In this document: positions 17,427-28,156 of the stretch, one piece after another
How positions within the stretch are numbered: the first letter of the stretch is position 1
Layout: each line of letters starts with the position of its first letter
Assembly (NCBI RefSeq): GCF_020103695.1
Contig: NZ_JAHXBF010000002.1
Location: 1-64,000, forward strand
Reading direction: 5' to 3'
Length of the DNA stretch: 64,000 nucleotides
From: Hyalangium versicolor
GTDB lineage: Bacteria > Myxococcota > Myxococcia > Myxococcales > Myxococcaceae
Position numbers and translations under genes: made by a program
Notes under the pieces: generated by a model
Seen by the model: the letters and a program-made list of their open reading frames with translations, nothing else
What the model was told of the DNA's origin: nothing
Database searches by the model: none

Positions 17427-17512
17427 CGACTCGTCCCATATCGGCACGTCAGGCTTGCCCCTCCGCTGAGCCTGCCCCACCTTTGGGCGGGTGGCGCGAA
17501 GGGGTCGGGCGG

Positions 17513-18772
17513 ATGCGAACGTGGGCCGTGGCGGCGGTGGCAGGAGTCCTGGGGCTGGGACTTGCTTGTGGTGATTCCGAACAGTCTCCTCCACCGGCGC
17601 TGCCGGGTGAGCCCCAAATCCCTGCTCCTCCCGAACCTCCCTCCAAGCCCGAGCCAGAGCCCGGTCCTTTCTCATGCGAGGACCTGCTCCCAGCGCCTGT
17701 CTCTCCGGTGAGCCGGGACATCGTCACGGGGTTCAACGACTCCTGTGAGCTACACCCAGCCATGGATGGAGCCGGCAACCTGGCATACGCGGCCGGGTAC
17801 GCCGGGTATGGGACGTACCGTTGGTATGTGCGGAGCCCGGAGTGGAGCCCGCTCAACAGCTTCATCAGCAGGCCGACACCGGACCTCTGGCCTCAGGCCC
17901 ATGGGTTCCAGACGGTGAGCCTCATCTGTGGGGGAGCCACCAGCGGCATCGAGTTCGAGGCCTTTGACGGAATGGGGCAGAGCCTCACCACCGTGGGGCT
18001 CGGGAACTACTCCGGCTGCGATGGAGCGGAATTCCACGATGCCGCCGATCCCGCTGGAGGCACTGTCGTGGCCTGGGTGCGTCCCACCTCGGGTGAGCTG
18101 GACGAGCGCCAGCGCGAGCTGAAGGTGCAGCGGTTCGACGGTACGGGACAGACGCGCTTCGCGGCCGTGACGGTCGCTACCTGGCTCCTGGGAGCGCAGG
18201 AACAGCTCGCAGTCGTCGTGGGCACCGATGTCCAGGGACGGGCGCTGGTGCTGTGGAACGGGGATGCCTTCTTCGGCGCGGGCACGACCGCGGGCCGGTG
18301 GCTCGATGCGCAGGGCGCTCCCCTGACGCCCATCTTCCAGGCCCAGGTTCCTTCGCTGGGCTCGGCTTCGATGTCTCGCGCGCTGACTCCGCTCATCGGA
18401 GGTGGGCTGGTGCTGCAACTCGATGGCATGTGGACCCGCAGCTTCGCGAGTGGCGTTTCCTCAGCCAGCGCTCCACCGGACTGGCTGGCCCAGCGCAGGG
18501 GCCGACTCGAGATCGTCCGTGGGGGCCGAGCGTATGCGCTCCTGCCGCCCACGCCCTCCGCGCCCGTCTGCACCCAGCAGGTGGAGGTGCTCGCGCCGGA
18601 TGGAACCTCGTGCGGAGTGATGACCTTCGAGACCGAGCCTGGTGCGTGCGCGAGTGATCCACTGGTGCTCGGCGCGGATGGCACCATCCTCCAACAGCAG
18701 CCACTCGCTCACCTTCTTGAGAACGGCATGAACGGTTGTATCGAGAAGTGGTGGCCTGGAATTCTGCATTAG
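17513..18772 (+). CDS. Lipoprotein with Pro-rich linker, function unknown
   Basis: About 419 residues. The signal peptide ends in lipobox GLAC (Cys about 19), then a Pro/Glu-rich linker (residues about 24-55). A globular domain follows, made of repeated beta-strand units with phrases such as GNLAYAAGYAG and GTVVAWV that resemble propeller or FG-GAP-like repeats. No family was recognised. ATG 17513 is selected for the signal peptide; an upstream in-frame start would add 39 hydrophilic residues. It is 86 bases downstream of the nucleotidyltransferase gene and probably independent. Confidence 0.65.
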   Translation: MRTWAVAAVAGVLGLGLACGDSEQSPPPALPGEPQIPAPPEPPSKPEPEPGPFSCEDLLPAPVSPVSRDIVTGFNDSCELHPAMDGAGNLAYAAGYAGYGTYRWYVRSPEWSPLNSFISRPTPDLWPQAHGFQTVSLICGGATSGIEFEAFDGMGQSLTTVGLGNYSGCDGAEFHDAADPAGGTVVAWVRPTSGELDERQRELKVQRFDGTGQTRFAAVTVATWLLGAQEQLAVVVGTDVQGRALVLWNGDAFFGAGTTAGRWLDAQGAPLTPIFQAQVPSLGSASMSRALTPLIGGGLVLQLDGMWTRSFASGVSSASAPPDWLAQRRGRLEIVRGGRAYALLPPTPSAPVCTQQVEVLAPDGTSCGVMTFETEPGACASDPLVLGADGTILQQQPLAHLLENGMNGCIEKWWPGILH

Positions 18773-18831
18773 CCGCGTAATGCGGGTTTTACCCAATCGA
18801 TTCCTAGAAGCGTTTGGTGCCTTATGCACGC

Positions 18832-20757
18832 ATGGCTCGAAACGATCTCCCAGGTTCGACGGCAGCGTGGCTCGTGACAGGCCTTCTGCTCGCATGCGGC
18901 GGTAGCGAGCAGGAGCAACCCTCCTCCGTACTCACTCAACCTGCTGAACTCGCGGACCGCGCCTGTACGACTCAAGCCGGGTGCTCGGAGATCCTCGGCA
19001 ATGGCGCGGGCTCCATCTGGCTCGATGGGCGCAACCAATCCGCCACGTATTACGAGGGGAAGACGCTCTGTATCAAGGCCGGCTCCTACACGGGAATTGG
19101 CCTGTATCAGATCGTCGCTTCGGCCGCGAAGCCCGCGGTGATCACCAACTGCGGCGGGCAGGCGGTCTTCAACTCCACCTCGGGCAGTCCGTTCTACGTG
19201 GGCGGCGGGAGCCGCTACCTGAAGATCACCGGCACGGGGAGCTCCGCTCACACCTACGGCATCGTGGCGGGGACCTCGGGCGGCAACCAGGCCCATCTGG
19301 ATCTCCGGGAGGGAACCTCCGACGTCGAGATCGACCACGTCGAGGTGCGCGGCAATGGCAACGGCGGCGTGGGCATCGCCTTCCGCACCTACCCGCAGTG
19401 CGATGGGAAGTGGAGCCGCGGCACCTGGGCTCAGTACAACACGAAGATCCACGACACCTACGTCCACGACACCAAGTACGAGGGCATGTACATCGGCCCC
19501 TCGCACTACGGCTGGGTCACCGCCACCGGCTACACCCCCGGCTTCGACTGTGGCAGCAACCCTCGGCAATGGGAGGCCGAGGTGATCGGCCTCGAGGTGA
19601 TCAACAACCGGGTGGAGAACATCGGCAACGACGGCATCCAGATCGGCGCGGCGACGCAGGGAATGACCGTCCAGCACAACGTGGTCAAGAACTACGGGCT
19701 CAACCAGGACGAGAGCCACTCGGGCGGCATCACCGTGAACCCGGGGACCAAGGGGTTCATCGACTCGAACTGGATCGAAGCGGCCCAGCCCTATCGCACG
19801 CAGGGCATCATCTTCCAGGGAACGGGCGGCTCCACCATCACCAACAACGTGATCGTCGGCGGGAGATGGGGCGCGATGTTCCTGCGCAACAGCGATGCGA
19901 ACATGGACGCATCCATCCCGGAGATCATCTTCGACAACAACACGCTGGCGAGCTCGACGTACCAGGGGCTGTACTTCTTCTGTAACAACCTGGACGTGGT
20001 CACCTTCGTCAACAACATCGTAGCGGGCGCCCCCACCGTCTACGCCGCAAATGGTAACTCCACGGCCTGTGTCCAGTCGCTCGGGACCCACAACCTGCTC
20101 ACCACCAAGCTGAGCGAGGCGGGCTTCGTGAATCCAGCGGCGGCGAATGGGGACTTCCACCTCCAGGCCACCTCTCCGGCCGTGGGCGCGGGCGTCAACC
20201 TGAGGGGCGTGGTGGACTTTGACTACGCCGGCGTGGCCCGGGGCACGGGCGCGTATGATCTGGGAGCGTTCGCGCGGGTGACTCCATCCACCAACCAGCT
20301 GCCGACCCTGAGCGCCGATGTCACCGAGCTCACCCTGAACGAGGGCGAAACCACGCAGATCGTCTTCACGGGCGCGGACCCCGAGCAGCAAGCGCTGACG
20401 TGGTCGATCGTCCAGGCACCGGACTTCGCGACCGTCAGCGAGCAGTCAGCAACCTCGCGCACCTTCCTGCTCACCACCACCCCGCTCACGGTGAGCCAGG
20501 ACACGGACTTCTCCCTCGAGGTGAAGGTCAGCGACGGCTCCCTGGAGGCCCAGAAGAAGGTCGTCATCCACGTGAAGGACCGCTCGGATTCGGGGATCGG
20601 CGCACCGGGGGATGGGACCGATGATCCCGGCGCCGTGAAGGATCCCGACGAGGTGAAGGAAGGCTGCAGCAGCACGGGGAGCAGCAGCGGCGTGTCCCTG
20701 CTCCTCGTGGGACTCGGGTGGATGCTCATGCGGCGCCGCCCGGAGATGAGGACGTAG
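18832..20757 (+). CDS. Parallel beta-helix surface protein with lipobox and MYXO-CTERM-like tail
   Basis: About 641 residues. The N-terminus has a signal with a lipobox (LLACGG). Residues about 45-480 carry many short beta-helix-type repeats (VINNRVENIGNDGIQIG, ITNNVIVGGRWGAMFLRN), like right-handed parallel beta-helix proteins and polysaccharide lyases. A cadherin-like domain follows at about 490-590 (LPTLSADVTELTLNEGETTQ). The C-terminus has GCSS, a hydrophobic helix (VSLLLVGLGWML) and RRR, the layout of MYXO-CTERM sorting tails. A lipobox together with such a tail is unusual. ATG 18832 was preferred over TTG 18814 and GTG 18817. It is likely a surface carbohydrate-binding or degrading protein; catalytic residues were not identified. 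Confidence 0.75.
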   Translation: MARNDLPGSTAAWLVTGLLLACGGSEQEQPSSVLTQPAELADRACTTQAGCSEILGNGAGSIWLDGRNQSATYYEGKTLCIKAGSYTGIGLYQIVASAAKPAVITNCGGQAVFNSTSGSPFYVGGGSRYLKITGTGSSAHTYGIVAGTSGGNQAHLDLREGTSDVEIDHVEVRGNGNGGVGIAFRTYPQCDGKWSRGTWAQYNTKIHDTYVHDTKYEGMYIGPSHYGWVTATGYTPGFDCGSNPRQWEAEVIGLEVINNRVENIGNDGIQIGAATQGMTVQHNVVKNYGLNQDESHSGGITVNPGTKGFIDSNWIEAAQPYRTQGIIFQGTGGSTITNNVIVGGRWGAMFLRNSDANMDASIPEIIFDNNTLASSTYQGLYFFCNNLDVVTFVNNIVAGAPTVYAANGNSTACVQSLGTHNLLTTKLSEAGFVNPAAANGDFHLQATSPAVGAGVNLRGVVDFDYAGVARGTGAYDLGAFARVTPSTNQLPTLSADVTELTLNEGETTQIVFTGADPEQQALTWSIVQAPDFATVSEQSATSRTFLLTTTPLTVSQDTDFSLEVKVSDGSLEAQKKVVIHVKDRSDSGIGAPGDGTDDPGAVKDPDEVKEGCSSTGSSSGVSLLLVGLGWMLMRRRPEMRT

Positions 20758-20779
20758 GCCTGCAGTTCCAGCGGGGACC

Positions 20780-21571
20780 TCACCCCACCTTTGCCACGGG
20801 CACGGCCTCCGTCGGCACGGCGATCTTGAACTCGCCCTTCGCCAGGATGCGGATGTTCTCCGCGACATCCGTGCTCTCATCCGAGTGGATGAACTGGAAG
20901 AGCGGGTTCCGGGCCAGGACGAGATCTCCCAGGATGGCCACCTCCATGTCGCGCGAGGCCATGGCGGACACCTGCTGCTCCGCCGTAAGGAACGCCAGCT
21001 TGTTCGCGAAGTGCCAGGCGGCCTCGCGCGCCTCGTCCATGGCGAAGCCCACCGCCTTGAGCTCCAGCGAGGGAGCAATCTTCGTCAGCCATCGGAAGAC
21101 GGGAGACTCCTGATCGATCTCCTGCTCGACCAGCGGCGTCAGCGCGGCGAGCACCGTGTTGATGCGGTTGAAGTCGGGCTCGAGCGGCGCCAACTGATTC
21201 CCCGGTGAGGTCCGCGCCGCCGCAACGGCCAGATCCAGGTTGATGTGGGCGTTCATCCCGATGAGCAGGTGCTGGAGCACCACGAGATCCGGGTTCCCCG
21301 CCGCCTCGAAGGCCTTCAACCACGAGCGGCTGGGCAGCTCGCCCGCCTTGTACTGGCTGTAGGCGGTCAGGTAGCGGTTGGCGAACATCACATCCAACCG
21401 CTCCATCCGAGGCCCGTCGAGGAACTCTCCCTGGCGGATGCCTTCTCGCACGGACTGGGTCACCCGGTTGTACAGCGCCGCGAAGTATCCCAGGCGGCTC
21501 CGGTTGGAGATGCACTCCTCGATGATGACCTCCAGCTGAGAGATCACCTCTTCAATGCTCTTGGCTTGCAT
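20780..21571 (-). CDS. DUF5995-type protein
   Basis: A 263-residue cytoplasmic, largely helical protein. The segments YFAALYNRVTQSVREGIRQG, HLLIGMNAHINLDLAVAA and FRWLTKIAPSLE match what I know of the DUF5995 family, whose function is unknown. ATG 21571 is the start that fits the family N-terminus; the frame is open far upstream but that part has no family resemblance and lies in the divergent promoter region. It converges with the beta-helix gene (22 bases between stops) and is divergent from the histidine kinase. Confidence 0.7.
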   Translation of the reverse strand: MQAKSIEEVISQLEVIIEECISNRSRLGYFAALYNRVTQSVREGIRQGEFLDGPRMERLDVMFANRYLTAYSQYKAGELPSRSWLKAFEAAGNPDLVVLQHLLIGMNAHINLDLAVAAARTSPGNQLAPLEPDFNRINTVLAALTPLVEQEIDQESPVFRWLTKIAPSLELKAVGFAMDEAREAAWHFANKLAFLTAEQQVSAMASRDMEVAILGDLVLARNPLFQFIHSDESTDVAENIRILAKGEFKIAVPTEAVPVAKVG

Positions 21572-21890
21572 GGGCGCTCCTGATCGATGCTTCCAGCTCG
21601 GAGCCATGCCCCCCGGGGATGGCTGCCGGACTATATGCGAGCGTGCGCATCCCGCATGAGGGGTGCGGATTCCGCAGCGCCTGCCCAAGCACTGCGCCCG
21701 CTCCCTCCCATGGAAGCCCTGGAAAAGACACGGCTTCAGGACAAAAGCCGCCCTGGAACGGCAGTTGCTCCAGGAGAGAGGTGCACCCGCCCGTCGGCGG
21801 ATGCCGCCCCTGCGGAGCGCCACGCCATGAAGTCGCCTGCCTGCCTCAGTGGCGCCCTGTTCTCCAGGGATGACGACGGAGGATGCTAGG
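21572..21890. promoter_or_regulatory. Divergent promoter region between DUF5995 and histidine kinase genes
   Basis: No gene was recognised in these 319 bases. Two symmetric elements stand out: a GC-rich hairpin at 21603-21623 (GCCAT paired with ATGGC around CCCC/GGGG) and a perfect 11-base palindrome GCGGATTCCGC at 21665-21675. Either could bind a regulator of one of the two divergent genes. No clear -35/-10 pair or sigma54 site was found by eye. Confidence 0.3.
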
Positions 21891-23345
21891 ATGTCCCACA
21901 TGCGTGTCGGCGATCCCGTGCGCCTCATGAGGTGGTCGCGCTGGGGCATCCTCCTCGCCGCGATCCTCCTCAGCAGCGGCATGGTGCTGTCAGCGCTGGT
22001 GAACCACTCTCGCGTGCACGAGATCTCCTGGAGCCTCATCCGCGGACAGGGACAGTTGCTGATCGACGGGGTGCGCCAGGGGCTGAGGGATCTCGGCCAT
22101 CCGCCCACGGAGGAAAGCAAGGCCCGGCTGTTCTCCAGCCTCCAGGATCAGGGCCTGCGCTACATCGCCCTGATAGAGCCTGGCATCCGCACCGAGATGG
22201 GCACGGCGCTGGGCGGCGTGGCTCGGGCGGAGTTCGTTCCCTCGGGTGCGGAACAGGAGATTGGCCTCACGGAGGTGGGGTCTCGCATCCGCCTCCAGTT
22301 GCGCGTGCCGCGGCCTCGTCCTGCCGGCCAGCCACCTCCCGCCGCCGAGCCTCCGCCCCCAGAGGCCGAACCCCCGCCCCCAGAGGCTGAACCTCCGCCC
22401 CCGGAGGACGAACCCCCGCCTCGGGAAGATGGGCGCCCACCGCCGCCGCGGCCCGGCGTCTTCCAGCGAGGCCCTCCGCGTGGAAATCCCCAGCCCAGGG
22501 CCCAGCTCCCTCCGCGCCCGCCGCAAGGAGCACTTCCGCCCATCGTGCTCGAGTTCGAGCCCCTCATGGCCCGGGAGCTCGTCTCCAGCTCGCGCCGCTC
22601 GGTGCTCATCAGCGGGGTGGTGGCGCTGACCATGATGCTGGCGGCGGGGATCGCATTCCGATGGCTCAAGCACCGCGAGGCGCAGGAGCACCGGCTGGCA
22701 CGCGAGCGGCACCTGGCGGTGCTGGGAGAGATGTCCGCGGTGCTGGCGCACGAGCTGCGCAACCCGCTGGCCTCGCTCAAGGGGCACGCTCAATTGCTCG
22801 CGGAGGCGCTGCCGGAGGGGCGCTCCCGCATCAAGGCCGAGCGCGTGGTGAAGGAGGCGCTGCGGATGGAGGATCTCACCACGAGCCTGCTGGCCTTCGT
22901 GCGCACCGGCGACATCCACCGCCAGCAGACAGATCCGGTGGCCATCGTCCGTGCCGCGGCCGAAGAGGTGGACTCCCGGCGCATCGAGCTGGACTCGGGC
23001 ACGGCGCCGGACTCCTGGTCGCTGGATGCGGCGCGCATGCAGCAGGTGCTCAGCAACCTGCTGCGCAACGCGGTGCAGGCCTCGCCGGAGGGGGCGCAGG
23101 TGTTCGCGCGCATCTCCACGGAGGACAAGGCGCTGCTTTACGAGGTGAGGGATGTGGGTACGGGCATCCCTCCGGGGCAGGAAGCCACCATCTTCGAGCC
23201 GTTCCACACGAATCGCCCGCTGGGCAACGGGTTGGGCCTGGCGGTGGCACGGCGCGTGGTAGAGCTTCACGGCGGCAGCATCCAGGCCAGCAACCACCCC
23301 GCGGGTGGGGCCTTGTTCCGAGTGCGCATTCCCCTGTCGGCCTGA
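21891..23345 (+). CDS. Sensor histidine kinase with Pro-rich periplasmic linker
   Basis: About 484 residues. Transmembrane segment 1 ([20 protein letters not shown]) is followed by a periplasmic sensor region of about 200 residues and a long Pro/Glu tract. Transmembrane segment 2 ([19 protein letters not shown]) then leads directly to the kinase core. The H-box is [14 protein letters not shown] with the phospho-His, then the N-box [13 protein letters not shown]1 DVGTGIP and G2 [10 protein letters not shown]. No HAMP domain is evident. ATG 21891 lies eight bases after GGAGG. The response regulator starts 29 bases downstream and is the obvious partner. The signal sensed is unknown. Confidence 0.9.
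   Translation: MSHMRVGDPVRLMRWSRWGILLAAILLSSGMVLSALVNHSRVHEISWSLIRGQGQLLIDGVRQGLRDLGHPPTEESKARLFSSLQDQGLRYIALIEPGIRTEMGTALGGVARAEFVPSGAEQEIGLTEVGSRIRLQLRVPRPRPAGQPPPAAEPPPPEAEPPPPEAEPPPPEDEPPPREDGRPPPPRPGVFQRGPPRGNPQPRAQLPPRPPQGALPPIVLEFEPLMARELVSSSRRSVLISGVVALTMMLAAGIAFRWLKHREAQEHRLARERHLAVLGEMSAVLAHELRNPLASLKGHAQLLAEALPEGRSRIKAERVVKEALRMEDLTTSLLAFVRTGDIHRQQTDPVAIVRAAAEEVDSRRIELDSGTAPDSWSLDAARMQQVLSNLLRNAVQASPEGAQVFARISTEDKALLYEVRDVGTGIPPGQEATIFEPFHTNRPLGNGLGLAVARRVVELHGGSIQASNHPAGGALFRVRIPLSA
22347..22430 (+). repeat. Four tandem 21-bp units encoding EPPPPEA
   Basis: Four successive 21-base units encode the heptads [21 protein letters not shown] and EPPPRED inside the periplasmic part of the histidine kinase. 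The DNA units are nearly identical, which suggests recent slippage or duplication. Copy number could vary between strains and change the length of an extended polyproline stalk. Confidence 0.75.
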
Positions 23346-23374
23346 GCGCGTGAGCCGGGCGAGAGGTACGAGTC

Positions 23375-24718
<1,344 letters not shown>

Positions 24719-24732
24719 GCGTAGCGCCGTCG

Positions 24733-25161
24733 CTACCGTTGACCGGCGAGGATGCGCCATCCCTGAGTGTCGATTGCGTAGCGCGCGCCGACGTCCAGCA
24801 ATGGCGAGGGGCTATGGTCGCATGTTTCCGGTCTCAGATAGATGCTGACGAACACCACACCTTCCTTCCCGCGCCAGGCCATGAAGTCATAGGAATCGCG
24901 CTGATAGAAACAGACATCACCTGGAGGCGTCCCTCGAGGAGGCTCGCGATCCCACGGCAGAAAATCCTCGAGCGCCAGGTTGATCGCGCGGAGGGTGACA
25001 CCATCCAGGGCGACAGCATCTTCAGAAGCTGCAAGAGGAAACTCGACCTTCGCTGCCTCCTCTTCGGGCGCGTAAACAGGACGAGGGGGCTTCTTCAAGA
25101 GTGCACATGAGGTCAACACAGGCAAAAGAAGAAACCATGCTCGCACGGGCTGTTGAATCAT
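24733..25161 (-). CDS. Lipoprotein, paralog of the one at 30631-31095
   Basis: A 142-residue lipoprotein with lipobox LTSC (Cys about 19). The mature domain holds LDGVTLRAINLALEDFLPWD, a Cys pair (DVCFYQ and PETCDH) and a C-terminal LLDVGARYAIDTQGWRIL. These features align with the lipoprotein at 30631-31095 (LDGNTLQAIRIAADDFLEPD and LLDAGATYAISVDGRIL). The family is not otherwise recognised. ATG 25161 overlaps the upstream lipoprotein stop by four bases, so the two are coupled. It converges on the sigma54 regulator gene with 14 bases between stops. Confidence 0.75.
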   Translation of the reverse strand: MIQQPVRAWFLLLPVLTSCALLKKPPRPVYAPEEEAAKVEFPLAASEDAVALDGVTLRAINLALEDFLPWDREPPRGTPPGDVCFYQRDSYDFMAWRGKEGVVFVSIYLRPETCDHSPSPLLDVGARYAIDTQGWRILAGQR

Positions 25162-25790
25162 GGCTTCACCCCCGTCACCTTGCCGGTTGCCTTGTCTTCG
25201 GGCTTGACGATCCCCACGAGGTGCCATGTCTTTGCCTGGCGTTCATAGATCTCGCCAGGCCGAGCCTCTTCTTGAAAGGGAACGTACTTCAGCACGCGAC
25301 ATCCTGCATCAAATTGGATGCGAATCGAGAAACGCTGATTCTTGGAGAGTAGATCGTCGGGCGACAGCGGCGAGCCATTCCACGGATGAAGATGGAAGTC
25401 CGCAAGAATGTCGTTGGGGCCGGGTGAGCCTCGGTCATCTCGCACCTCGATAGGCACGCGGCAGTATTGCTTGTGCAATGAGCCCAACGAGAGCGATCTT
25501 CCGAATGGAGAAGCGTGGCTTGCGTAGTACTTCCCATCTGACATCAGATAGAGAAGACCGCAATACTCTTGGCCGTAATTTCGAGCTGTCGCGCGCGGAA
25601 GCTGCGTGACAGCTGGACAGAGCTGATCGATCACTTCATCCACATCCGCGGATGGTTGGATCGCTTCCCAAGGCCCGCGTACCCAAACGGCACCGTCGTC
25701 TTTCAAGCCGTAACGCGACTCCTGGATTGGCTCTGGTGCGGTTGCACACCCCAACACGGACACAGCAACAATCAACACCCATCGGCACAT
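25158..25790 (-). CDS. Lipoprotein with JAMM/DUF4329-like metalloprotease motif
   Basis: A 210-residue lipoprotein: lipobox VLGC, then a domain with EYCGLLYLMSDGKYY and ADFHLHPWNGSPLSPDDL. The second segment fits the JAMM zinc motif HxHP-x6-S-x2-D, and the Glu in EYCG could complete the site, as in DUF4329 and JAB domains that cleave isopeptide or peptide bonds. An exported JAMM-like lipoprotein suggests a periplasmic hydrolase, perhaps acting on peptidoglycan or a partner protein. Start ATG 25790 gives the signal peptide. It is coupled to the next lipoprotein gene by a four-base overlap. Confidence 0.6.
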   Translation of the reverse strand: MCRWVLIVAVSVLGCATAPEPIQESRYGLKDDGAVWVRGPWEAIQPSADVDEVIDQLCPAVTQLPRATARNYGQEYCGLLYLMSDGKYYASHASPFGRSLSLGSLHKQYCRVPIEVRDDRGSPGPNDILADFHLHPWNGSPLSPDDLLSKNQRFSIRIQFDAGCRVLKYVPFQEEARPGEIYERQAKTWHLVGIVKPEDKATGKVTGVKP

Positions 25791-25973
25791 CTCCCCGGAT
25801 GGTTGCTGTGCGGCCTGATGTTCTTTCACAGTGTTTAGCAGCACGAACCGTCGACCCTACTACCCGATGATCCCCCCATTCAAGCCACCTTCCGCTCACG
25901 CTTCGCCCATCGAAGCGGAGCCAATATCGAACCATGTCTTTGGGTGATCCAAACCCTTGCTCGTGGTTCTCCC

Positions 25974-28142
25974 TCACGCCTCGAGTAGTGCAGCGAGCAC
26001 CTTGCGCACCTCGACCGAGCCATTCACCCGGTGCGTGGCGCGAGAGGTTTTGCCGCCCGCGTGCACGGAGAGACTGCCCTCGGGCAGCGCGGCGAACAGG
26101 TCCTCATCGGTGCGGTCATCTCCGAAGGCGGCGACGAGCGTTCCGGGTGCCACGCCTTCCAGGGCCTGAGCCACCACGCGCCCCTTCTGGACGCCTCGCG
26201 GGCGCACCTCCACCACCTTGTCCCCGGGCAGCACCTCCAGCGGGCTGTCGGCCAGCACATCGCACAGCTTGAGGCGCAGCTCGCGTGCCTGCCACGAGCC
26301 ATAGCCCGCATCCGCCTGCCGGTAGTGCCACGCGAGCGACGCAGTCTTCTCCTCCACGAACGAGCCCGGCACGTGCGAGCTGAACGTGTCTAGCAGCGGG
26401 CGCGCTCTCTCCTTCCACTCGGGAGAGACGCCCTCCAGCATCCGCCACGGCGCTCCAGGCCCCGAACGGGACCACAGGCCGTGCTCGGCGTGGAGCCCCA
26501 CCGGGAGATCGCCCAACCACTCCTCGAGCTTCTCGCGGAACCGGCCACTGACGATGTGCACGGAGGTGTCCGGCAAGGCGGCCAGCCGCGCCAGGAGCTT
26601 CTTCAACTCGGGATCCGGAACGGCCTGCTCCGGCCGAGCCGTGTACCCCACGAGCGTCCCGTCGTAGTCCAGCAGCAGGACACGCCGGGGAGACTCCTTC
26701 AACCGGGCGATCGCCTCCGCCGCGCCGGGAACGGAGCGGACGGTGGGCGTGGGCACGGACTGGAGCGTGTCCAGGAAGTGGCTGACCCACCAGTGCACAT
26801 CGCGGGACTTCACCTGGGCGCGCAGTGCCTGCATCCGCTTGCGGCGCTCCTCCACCGGCATCTCCAGCGCGCGGTGGATGGTGTCCGCCATGGCCTCCAC
26901 GTCGTACGGGTTGACGATGACGGCCTCGCGCAGCTCGGTGGCGGCGCCGGCGAACTCGCTGAGGATGAGCACCCCGTCTTCATCCGGCCGTGCGGCGCAG
27001 AACTCCTTGGCCACCAGGTTCATGCCATCCCGAATAGGGGTGACGAGCATGACATCCGCCGCGCGGTAGAGCCCCACGAGCTGCCGCTCATTGAACGAGC
27101 GATAGAGGTAGTGGACGGGGACATTGTGGACGGAGCCGTACAGGCCGTTGATTCGGCCCACCAGCTCATCCACCTTGTCGCGATAGGCGGCGTAGTCCTC
27201 CACGGCGGTGCGGCTGGGCACGGCGACCTGGATGAAGCGCAGGCGGCCGCGCAGGGTCGGCTCGCGCTCCAACAGGCGCTGCACGGCCAGCAGCCTCCGG
27301 GGAATGCCCTTGGTGTAGTCCAGGCGATCGATGCCCACCAGCAGCCGCTGGCCCGCGCTGCGCTCCCGGGTGATGCGCACCTCCTCGAGCACTCCCGCAT
27401 CGTGCGCCAGGCTCTCGAAGGAGGCCGTGTCGATGCCCATGGGGAACGCACCCAGCCGCACGCTGCGCCCCTCGTAGGTGACGTGATCGATGTCCGTCTC
27501 CAGCCCGAGCAGGCGCAGGAGCGTGCTGGAGAAGTGGTGCACGTAGCTGGGCGTGTGGAAGCCCACGAGGTCCGCGCCGAGCAGTCCGCGCAACAGCTCC
27601 GCGCGGTGCGGCAAGCTGCGGAAGAGCTCGCTCGACGGGAAGGGAATGTGGAGGAAGTAACCAATGCGTGCCTCGGGCAGGCGCTGGCGCAGCAGGCCCG
27701 GGACGAGCATCAACTGGTAGTCATGCACCCAGATGGTGTCGCCTGGCTGATAGTGACGGGCGACCAGGTCCGCGAAGCGCTCGTTGACCTTGGCATAGGC
27801 CTCCCAGTCCCGGTCCTGACGAGGGACTCGGTCCGGCAGGTAGTGGAACAAGGGCCAGAGAACGCGGTTGGAGTAGCCCTCGTAGTAGCGGCTGACCTCG
27901 CTGGGGCTGAGGTGCAGCGGCACGAGTCGCAGCTCGGAGAGTTGGGACTCCACCCGGGTGCGTTGCGCAGCGGACAGACGCGAGACATCCCCGGGCCAGC
28001 CGATCCACACGCCGCTCGAGCGCTCATGGGGGCGGCTCAAGCCCGTGGCCAGCCCTCCGGGGCTGCGCACGACGGAGACCTGGTCCTTCTCGGCCTTGAC
28101 GGTGACTGGGAGACGATTGGAGACGAGCAGGAGTCGCGGCAT
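25974..28142 (-). CDS. otsAB: Bifunctional trehalose-6-phosphate synthase/phosphatase
   Basis: A 722-residue fusion. Residues 1 to about 460 are a GT20 trehalose-6-phosphate synthase: N-terminal [42 protein letters not shown] and [11 protein letters not shown]. Residues about 485-720 are a HAD-type trehalose-phosphatase: [12 protein letters not shown] with the nucleophile Asp, VSGRFREKL, and [12 protein letters not shown] at the end. It joins UDP-glucose (or another NDP-glucose) to glucose-6-phosphate and removes the phosphate, giving trehalose for stress or spore protection. The downstream gene (28157-29302) lies 14 bases upstream of its start, suggesting an operon. Confidence 0.95.
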   Translation of the reverse strand: MPRLLLVSNRLPVTVKAEKDQVSVVRSPGGLATGLSRPHERSSGVWIGWPGDVSRLSAAQRTRVESQLSELRLVPLHLSPSEVSRYYEGYSNRVLWPLFHYLPDRVPRQDRDWEAYAKVNERFADLVARHYQPGDTIWVHDYQLMLVPGLLRQRLPEARIGYFLHIPFPSSELFRSLPHRAELLRGLLGADLVGFHTPSYVHHFSSTLLRLLGLETDIDHVTYEGRSVRLGAFPMGIDTASFESLAHDAGVLEEVRITRERSAGQRLLVGIDRLDYTKGIPRRLLAVQRLLEREPTLRGRLRFIQVAVPSRTAVEDYAAYRDKVDELVGRINGLYGSVHNVPVHYLYRSFNERQLVGLYRAADVMLVTPIRDGMNLVAKEFCAARPDEDGVLILSEFAGAATELREAVIVNPYDVEAMADTIHRALEMPVEERRKRMQALRAQVKSRDVHWWVSHFLDTLQSVPTPTVRSVPGAAEAIARLKESPRRVLLLDYDGTLVGYTARPEQAVPDPELKKLLARLAALPDTSVHIVSGRFREKLEEWLGDLPVGLHAEHGLWSRSGPGAPWRMLEGVSPEWKERARPLLDTFSSHVPGSFVEEKTASLAWHYRQADAGYGSWQARELRLKLCDVLADSPLEVLPGDKVVEVRPRGVQKGRVVAQALEGVAPGTLVAAFGDDRTDEDLFAALPEGSLSVHAGGKTSRATHRVNGSVEVRKVLAALLEA

Positions 28143-28156
28143 AGGCGACTCTTCAG

